From the NCBI GenBank assembly GCA_013115145.1, contig JAAPAO010000437.1, positions 1 through 30,330 on the forward strand: a stretch of 30,330 nt of DNA, in the 5' to 3' direction. The position numbers and the translations under genes are program-made. The notes under the pieces were generated by a model, which saw only the letters and a list, made by a program, of their open reading frames with translations, searched no databases and was not told the DNA's origin. Below, one piece after another: positions 30,091 to 30,330 of this stretch (position 1 is the first letter of the stretch; each line of letters opens with the position of its first letter). This DNA is from Perkinsus chesapeaki (taxonomy: Eukaryota; Perkinsozoa; Perkinsida; Perkinsidae).

Positions 30091-30246
30091 TAAGATACTC
30101 ACTGCGCACTCTGAAGAATTCAAGGATCCGTATCCCGTGTTTTTCTGCAATTTTTATCTGAGTTGTAAAAGTGAAGAGCTGTGAGTAGTGCTGATTGAAT
30201 TACACTGGTTAGTTAACAACCTTTAATAACCGAATATACCGTTCTG

Positions 30247-30330
30247 TTCTTTACCATCTATCAGTTCTCTTCTATCGTTACAGTTCTTTCCCATCTATCA
30301 GTTCTCTTCTATCGTTACAGTTCTTTCCCA
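30247..30330. repeat. 37-bp tandem repeat running off the right edge
   Basis: Units at 30247-30283 and 30284-30320 (starting TTCTTT(A/C)CCATCTATCAG) differ at one base. A third unit begins at 30321 and is cut by the window end. The array is C/T-rich on this strand. Its length and copy number are unknown. Confidence 0.95.

Overview
This window looks like nuclear DNA of a protist, not of a bacterium or virus. Long ORFs are rare. Real protein sequence appears only when many short exons are joined across very small GT...AG introns, mostly 28-64 nt. Two hand-built gene models close perfectly: the exon sums are 1308 and 1257 nt, both divisible by 3, with every splice phase matching. Intron size, the N-myristoylated kinase and the small secreted proteins suggest an alveolate, perhaps a perkinsid such as Perkinsus. 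That assignment is inference; no marker gene proves it.

Layout. 1-73 is a truncated 43-bp tandem repeat. 821-1380 (+) holds exons of a cysteine-rich secreted-type protein. 1.4-4.6 kb is mostly non-coding and dense in short perfect inverted repeats. 5389-6129 (+) is a single-pass membrane protein. 6293-6374 (-) is a tRNA-Leu-like gene. 6.5-6.74 kb is another palindrome cluster. 6909-8813 (+) is a 10-exon coiled-coil protein. 8.83-9.37 kb (+) has further exons. 10997-11.76 kb (-) is a putative membrane-protein gene. 12421-13315 and 14.5-17.2 kb (+) are multi-exon genes of unknown function. 18.4-18.8 kb has isolated exons. 20066-20630 (+) is a secreted protein broken by a +1 frame change. 24138-22011 (-) is a PAP2/dolichyl-diphosphate phosphatase-type enzyme. 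25108-27709 (+) is a 14-exon, putatively myristoylated Ser/Thr kinase. 27876 to the right edge (+) is an acidic/coiled-coil gene with an intact tRNA-Arg(UCU) antisense in one intron. A 37-bp tandem repeat runs off the right edge.

Two signals stand out. First, several spliceosomal introns consist largely of antisense tRNA sequence. The series runs from an intact tRNA-Arg, through decayed Ala- and Asp-like tRNAs, to 41-48 nt introns that keep little more than a T-arm/B-box near the 5' splice site. This looks like introns seeded or colonised by tRNA elements. Second, by eye I count 33 perfect inverted repeats with arms of at least 7 bp and exactly one central base. About two are expected by chance, and I found only about four with no central base. 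Three are long (25-32 bp arms), and many overlap as alternating arm / reverse-arm / arm chains.

All gene models were made by reading the sequence by eye. Splice sites not fixed by phase or homology are marked as tentative.
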